Shown: positions 51,260 through 55,202 of the stretch, piece by piece
How the letters are laid out: every line of letters starts with the position of its first letter
Position numbering within the stretch: the first letter of the stretch is position 1
Made by a program: the position numbers and the translations under genes
Notes under the pieces: model-generated
The model's database searches: none
The model's input: the letters and a program-made list of their open reading frames with translations, nothing else
What the model was told of the DNA's origin: nothing
DNA from: an uncultured Lentisphaerota bacterium
GTDB lineage: Bacteria; Verrucomicrobiota; Kiritimatiellia; CAIQIC01
Length of the DNA stretch: 55,202 nucleotides
NCBI GenBank assembly: GCA_903912445.1
Contig: CAIWHP010000111.1
Coordinates: 1-55,202, forward strand
Direction of reading: 5' to 3'

Positions 51260-51625
51260 ATGCCGCGCGTGCAACACACCCTCTTAAAATCGAAGATTCA
51301 TCGGGCAACCCTGACAGGGGTCGAACCGGACTATGAAGGCAGCATCACGCTCGACCGCGCGCTGATGCAGCGCGCCGGCATCCTGCCGTTCGAGCAGGTG
51401 CATGTGCTCAACCTGAACAACGCGGCGCGCCTGGTCACCTACGCGATCGAGGCGCCCGCCGGCTCCGGCACGGTGATGCTCAACGGCCCGGCCGCACGCC
51501 TGGGGTTGCCGGGAGATCTCGTGGTGATCCTGACCTACGCGCAGCTGACCGACGCGGAACTGCGCACCCACAAGCCGACCATCATCCTCGTGGACGCCAA
51601 GAACCGCCCGCGGCGCCCGCGCTAG
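51260..51625 (+). CDS. panD: aspartate 1-decarboxylase
   Basis: Pyruvoyl enzyme making beta-alanine for pantothenate/CoA (121 aa). The pro-enzyme self-cleaves at Gly27-Ser28 in D-Y-E-G-S-I-T to give the pyruvoyl group. Other hallmarks: L-L-K-S-K-I-H-R-A-T-L-T at the start, I-L-P-F-E-Q-V-H-V-L-N-L-N-N and Y-A-I-E-A-P-A-G-S-G, plus N-G-P-A-A-R. Start MPRVQHTLL at 51260, 11 bases after a palindromic repeat that would otherwise encode a non-family N-terminus. Ends with a 4-base overlap with the convergent small membrane protein gene. No panB/panC neighbours. Confidence 0.95.
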   Translation: MPRVQHTLLKSKIHRATLTGVEPDYEGSITLDRALMQRAGILPFEQVHVLNLNNAARLVTYAIEAPAGSGTVMLNGPAARLGLPGDLVVILTYAQLTDAELRTHKPTIILVDAKNRPRRPR

Positions 51626-51858
51626 TTGGGGTTAGGGTTGGCGTAAGGGTTGTCCACGCCCTTGTGCCACTTCTGGGTGGGATCAAAACCGCTGATCCGG
51701 CCCGAACCGATGCGCATATTCTGCAGGACCGCCCAGCCGGCGAGCGCCATCGCCACCAGCAGCACGGCGCCCCAAAAAAGCAGCGCTTTCTTCAGGCGTT
51801 CCCGGCGCAACTCATCGCGATACGAACACCGCTTTGGACCATCTTCGCGCATCTTCAC
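51622..51858 (-). CDS. small membrane protein of unknown function
   Basis: Hypothetical 78-aa protein: basic N-terminus (D-E-L-R-R-E-R-L-K-K), one transmembrane segment (A-L-L-F-W-G-A-V-L-L-V-A-M-A-L-A-G-W), and a polar tail ending in P-Y-A-N-P-N-P-N. The positive-inside rule suggests the tail faces the periplasm. Overlaps panD's stop by four bases. Codon use and complete topology suggest a real gene, but no family is recognised. Confidence 0.6.
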   Translation of the reverse strand: MKMREDGPKRCSYRDELRRERLKKALLFWGAVLLVAMALAGWAVLQNMRIGSGRISGFDPTQKWHKGVDNPYANPNPN

Positions 51859-52052
51859 ATCCGTTGGTTCAGCTGCTCCGCAAAAGGCTGCTTATCGAAC
51901 GCGCTCACGCCCAGTTCCCGGACCTGCGCCCGCTCGCGCGTCCGGCGCTGCTGCGTGCCGGCTGTTATTACCGCCTTTCCAACAAAAAATCCAGCGCCAT
52001 CCTGCAGAAGCGTCCGGTCCGCAGGCGCGGGGGCGGCATGGTGATGCCAGCC
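51859..52052. other. intergenic stretch between the small membrane protein and ligA
   Basis: About 190 bases. Plus-strand frames are open here (C-P-D-L-R-P-L-A-R-P), but none shows family features. Nothing structured was seen. Confidence 0.3.
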
Positions 52053-54377
52053 CTAAAACAGTTCACCCGGCCTCGGCTGCTCTGCCCGTTTCTTCTGCGG
52101 ATCAAGACCGAGCATCTGCAGAAAGGCCGCTTCATCAATGACAGGCACACCCAACTTGTTCGCCTCATCACGTTTTGCTCCGCCCCCTGAACCGGCAACG
52201 AGATAATCGGTCTTGGAACTCACCGCGCCGGACGGCTTGCCACCGTGTTTGCGGATTTGGTCCTCCGCCTCCTGCCGTGACAGCGACGACAGGCTGCCGG
52301 TAAGCACAAATTGCTTCCCCGAAAATGAACTGGAGGTTGCGGCCAGCGGCCCGGTCGCACCGCTTTGGGGCTGGAGGTGCAAGGCGTCAACCGCCTCAAG
52401 GACATGCTGCCCGGCTTTGGAATCAAAGAACGCCAAAACGCTTTTGGCAATGTCAGCATCAATGCCGCCAGTCACTTCCAGGCAAGGCACGTCAGGGAAA
52501 GCCTTGCGCGGCTTGCGTCGCAGCACGACGCCCACATGAACGGATTCCAAAGCCTTTACCAGCCTCACGATTTCCTCGTTCAAACTTTTCTGACGCTGCA
52601 GGCGCGTTTGCCTGTCCTGCTCATGGTGGGGCCGGTTCTTGGTCGACAGGGGATTGACAGCATCGGCTTCGTCCACAAGTTCCCGCAGCCGCAGGCAGTC
52701 CCGGAGAATTGTCGAGGCCCGCAACGCATGGAGTCCGGCATGTAACTTGGACAGGTCCCTCGCCGTTTCATCCCCTACCGAGGGAATCCCGATCGCCATG
52801 ATCCATTTCTCCACGGGGGCTGCCTTGGCGGCCGCCAATGAAGCCATTATGCGCTCCGCAGTCTTGGCGCCCAGGATACGAGGCTCGTCCGGGGTTCCTA
52901 AGTTCAGCTTCGCCAGTTGCTCGGAGTTGAGCTTGAACAGATCGAAGGGGGAGCGGGCCACCCCGGTGGCAACCAGCTTATCGGCGACGATGCCGCCAAG
53001 CCCCTCGATATTCAACGCACCTCGGCTCGCAAAATATTCGATCCACCGCGCCTGCTGCTCCGGGCAGGCCTCATTTTCACAGCGCAGGGCCACCTCATTT
53101 TCGCCCCCGCCCAACTGCCGCTTGAGCACCGGCCCGCCGCAGGACGGACAGCGCGTCGGCATATGAAAAGGCTGCTCGGCGCCCGTGCGCTGATCATCCA
53201 GGACGCGGACCACCGCCGGGATCACACGCCCCGCCCGCTTGATGGTGACCATGTCGCCAATATGGATATCCTTCCGCGCGATCTCCTCCGCATTGTGCAG
53301 CGTGATGCGCGAGATATTCGTGCCATCGAGGAACACCGTTTCGACCTCGGCAACCGGCGTGAGCACGCCGGTGCGGCCGACCTGCACGACGATGTTGTTG
53401 AGCTTCGTCGTCGCCTCGTTGAACCACTCGGGCCGTTTATAGGCGATGGCGTAGGCCGGCACGTTCGTTTTCAGGCCGAGCTGGCCGCAGATTTTGTTGT
53501 CGTTGATCTTGATGACACAGCCATCGATTTCATACGGCAGCTCACCCTCGCGCTCCTTGAGCTCGCGCGCCTTGGCCTCCGCCGCCGCCATGCCGTGGAC
53601 CTTAAACCAGAGCGCAGGCGGAGTGAGCCCGAGCTTCCGGAAGCTGTCCAGTTCCTCCTCGTGGCTGGCGAAGCTGATGCCATCCATCGCGCCCAGGGAA
53701 TAGAAAACCGCATGCAGCCGGCGTTGCGCCACCACCTTCGGGTCGAGTTGCTTCAGGGATCCGGCGGTGGCGTTGCGGGTGTTCGCGAACGTTTTTTCCC
53801 CGCGTGCGCGCAGGCCCTCGTTCAAGGCGATACGGTCGGCCTCGATCATGTAGGCCTCGCCGCGCACCTCGAGCAAATGGGGCGGCGTGCCGTCGAAGTT
53901 CAGGCGCAAGGGGATGTCCGGGAGGGTCCGGAGGTTGGCGGTGATGTCGTCGCCGGCTTCGCCATCGCCACGCGTAACGCCCAGCGCCAGCAGACCATCG
54001 ACGTAATGAACGGAGATCGAGACCCCGTCAATTTTCGGCTCCACGATGTAGTCCGGCACGAAGCGCGCAATTTTCTTGCTGACCTCGGCCTCGAACAATT
54101 CGAGCTCTTTCAGGTCCTCGCGTTTGTCGAGGGACAGCATCGGGGCGATATGGCGGACACGGTGGAATTCCTTGAGTGGCGCGCCGCCGACGCGCTGTGT
54201 GGGCGAGTCCGGCGTGATCCATTCCGGATGCTGCGCCTCGAGCTGCTGCAACTCCTTGTACAGCAGGTCATAGTCGCGGTCGGAGAGCTCTGGGGCCGCC
54301 TCCGTGTAGTACAGGCGGTTGTGTCGCTCGATTTCCTTCCGCAGCTGCGCGATGCGCGCCTGGTCACCGGTCGTCAT
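52053..54377 (-). CDS. ligA: NAD-dependent DNA ligase LigA with an enlarged HhH region
   Basis: Replicative DNA ligase sealing nicks with NAD+ (774 aa; most LigA are about 670). Ia domain H-N-R-L-Y-Y; adenylation Lys115 in V-E-P-K-I-D-G; nucleotidyltransferase strings E-V-R-G-E and F-A-N-x-R-N-A-T-A-G-S-L-K; OB fold; Cys4 zinc finger C-P-S-C-G-G...C-E-N-E-A-C; HhH region I-G-I-P-S-V-G-D-E-T-A-R; C-terminal BRCT (S-G-K-Q-F-V-L-T-G-S-L). About 90 extra residues, rich in charged amino acids (S-T-K-N-R-P-H-H-E-Q-D-R-Q-T-R), separate the second HhH pair from V-T-G-G-I-D-A-D-I-A-K-S. Start MTTGDQARI at 54377. Confidence 0.95.
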   Translation of the reverse strand: MTTGDQARIAQLRKEIERHNRLYYTEAAPELSDRDYDLLYKELQQLEAQHPEWITPDSPTQRVGGAPLKEFHRVRHIAPMLSLDKREDLKELELFEAEVSKKIARFVPDYIVEPKIDGVSISVHYVDGLLALGVTRGDGEAGDDITANLRTLPDIPLRLNFDGTPPHLLEVRGEAYMIEADRIALNEGLRARGEKTFANTRNATAGSLKQLDPKVVAQRRLHAVFYSLGAMDGISFASHEEELDSFRKLGLTPPALWFKVHGMAAAEAKARELKEREGELPYEIDGCVIKINDNKICGQLGLKTNVPAYAIAYKRPEWFNEATTKLNNIVVQVGRTGVLTPVAEVETVFLDGTNISRITLHNAEEIARKDIHIGDMVTIKRAGRVIPAVVRVLDDQRTGAEQPFHMPTRCPSCGGPVLKRQLGGGENEVALRCENEACPEQQARWIEYFASRGALNIEGLGGIVADKLVATGVARSPFDLFKLNSEQLAKLNLGTPDEPRILGAKTAERIMASLAAAKAAPVEKWIMAIGIPSVGDETARDLSKLHAGLHALRASTILRDCLRLRELVDEADAVNPLSTKNRPHHEQDRQTRLQRQKSLNEEIVRLVKALESVHVGVVLRRKPRKAFPDVPCLEVTGGIDADIAKSVLAFFDSKAGQHVLEAVDALHLQPQSGATGPLAATSSSFSGKQFVLTGSLSSLSRQEAEDQIRKHGGKPSGAVSSKTDYLVAGSGGGAKRDEANKLGVPVIDEAAFLQMLGLDPQKKRAEQPRPGELF

Positions 54378-54441
54378 GCGGCCAGCATAACGACTCCGCG
54401 CCAAACCTCAACGCCGTTTTGCGTTGGCCCGGCGCACCCTT

Positions 54442-55202
54442 TCACCGGGGACACTGCGCCTCCAGTTTCGGCAGCAGGTCGGCCGGCACACGCAACCCGC
54501 CGAAACCGTGGCCCAGCCTGATATCCGGCATCAGCGTGCCGTGAAAGTCGGACCCGCCGGTGCAGGCCAGCCCCAGGTCGGCGGCGAGCCGCAGATACAG
54601 CCGGGTCTGGCGGGGGTTGTGTTCGCTGTGATAGACCTCCACGCCCCCGAGCCCGGCGGCGCGCAGTTCCAGCAACACCGCCCGCAACTGCTTTTGACCG
54701 AGCTTGAGGGAACAGGGATGCGCGAGCACCGCCACGCCGCCCGCGGCACGGATCATCTGGATCGACGCCGCTGGTGAGAGGCGGAAGCGCTCGGCATAGG
54801 CCGGCCGGCCGCGGGCGAGCAGTTTGGCAAACGCCTCGTCTTTGTCCTGCACGTGTCCGCGGGCCATCAGCGCCCGCGCAAAATGCGGCCGGCCCACCAC
54901 TTCCCCGCCGGCGAGCGCATGAACCTCATCCCACGTCAGCTCCAGGCCGAGCGCCCGGAGCTTGTCCATGATCTGGCGGTTGCGCTCGGAACGCCCCGCG
55001 CGGAGCTGCGCCAGCTGCGCCTGCAGGCCGGCGTGGGCGGGATCGAAGAGATAGCCGAGTATGTGCATCGCACCGGGATGGTGTTCGGCGCTGATCTCGA
55101 CGCCGGGGACGCCGCGGACCCCGTACCGCGCAGCAGCGGCCAGAAAGCGCGCCAGCCCCTCCGTGGTGTCATGATCGGTCAACGCCAGCGCCTCGAGTTG
55201 CA
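54442..55202 (-). CDS. PHP-domain phosphoesterase (partial, 5' end outside the window)
   Basis: PHP-superfamily phosphoesterase of the YciV/RNase AM-like type; its start lies beyond position 55202. Visible metal-site motifs: L-E-A-L-A-L-T-D-H-D-T-T at the truncated end, G-V-E-I-S-A-E (Glu), V-L-A-H-P, V-E-V-Y-H-S-E-H-N and G-S-D-F-H-G. The missing N-terminus should carry the first H-x-H motif. Characterised homologues remove nucleotides from RNA 5' ends or hydrolyse 3',5'-bisphosphonucleotides. At 64 bases upstream of ligA on the same strand, it could be co-transcribed with it. Confidence 0.88.
   Translation of the reverse strand, partial: QLEALALTDHDTTEGLARFLAAAARYGVRGVPGVEISAEHHPGAMHILGYLFDPAHAGLQAQLAQLRAGRSERNRQIMDKLRALGLELTWDEVHALAGGEVVGRPHFARALMARGHVQDKDEAFAKLLARGRPAYAERFRLSPAASIQMIRAAGGVAVLAHPCSLKLGQKQLRAVLLELRAAGLGGVEVYHSEHNPRQTRLYLRLAADLGLACTGGSDFHGTLMPDIRLGHGFGGLRVPADLLPKLEAQCPR

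Noticed and set aside
54409-54426. Hairpin CAACGC/GCGTTG between the PHP gene and ligA as a terminator
   Set aside because: Only a 6-bp stem with no T run in the direction of transcription; not convincing.

Overview
The window is GC-rich (roughly two thirds G+C), densely coded chromosomal DNA from a Gram-negative bacterium. Several features point to the PVC superphylum, most likely Kiritimatiellota or a neighbouring Verrucomicrobiota/Lentisphaerota lineage. They are a trimeric [FeFe] hydrogenase, Tat-exported sugar-isomerase-like and aldo/keto reductase proteins with an RR-F-L-K signal, PQQ-like propeller proteins, a DUF2934 protein, a four-helix-bundle (S23-type) gene, and short TTCCAAG/CTTGGAA palindromes scattered between genes. 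The phylum call is inference; no rRNA is present. I see no phage, plasmid, insertion sequence, CRISPR array or defence island, and most genes are housekeeping.

Layout. 1-8.1 kb: a hairpin-rich repeat, ffh, a purine permease, two tandem paralogous lipoproteins, cutA, a YugP-like zinc peptidase, tRNA-Ala(GGC), a class V aminotransferase and a secreted unknown. 8.2-14.1 kb: acyl-CoA dehydrogenase, metallophosphoesterase, Tat-exported TIM-barrel isomerase, AI-2E transporter and a small coiled-coil protein. 14.4-18.2 kb: an exported four-gene run (PQQ-like propeller, lactonase, rhodanese lipoprotein, Tat amidohydrolase-like). 18.6-24.4 kb: feoAB, aldo/keto reductase, aroD, a DnaJ-type chaperone and a frameshifted membrane-protein gene. 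24.5-31.8 kb: hydC-hydB-(four-helix-bundle cassette)-hydA, a CBS-pair protein and ferritin. 31.9-41 kb: argS, DUF2934, MATE exporter, glycine-rich RRM protein, then hsp20-lon-(LolA-like)-(zinc-ribbon membrane protein). 41-46.9 kb: csgG-like-ruvA-ruvB-tatD-like-metA on the minus strand and two small envelope genes. 46.9-55.2 kb: secreted nuclease-like hydrolase, TPR protein, radical SAM protein, panD, a small membrane protein, ligA and a PHP phosphoesterase cut by the window edge.

How it fits together. The hydrogenase has HydA with a full set of Fe-S clusters and an H-cluster, NuoE-like HydC, and a NuoF-like HydB fused to a GltD-type FAD/NAD(P)H module. This suggests NAD(P)H- and probably ferredoxin-linked H2 metabolism in an anaerobe, with FeoAB and ferritin handling iron.

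The most unusual signals are: (1) a family of intergenic, usually paired 15-19 bp palindromes that sit next to translation starts and in places are read through into protein N-termini (aroD, the LolA-like gene); (2) a four-helix-bundle gene inserted between hydB and hydA and bounded by inverted AGATGTGAGA repeats, like a small mobile cassette; (3) the HydB-GltD fusion; (4) a three-hairpin element with a UUCG tetraloop at the left edge.
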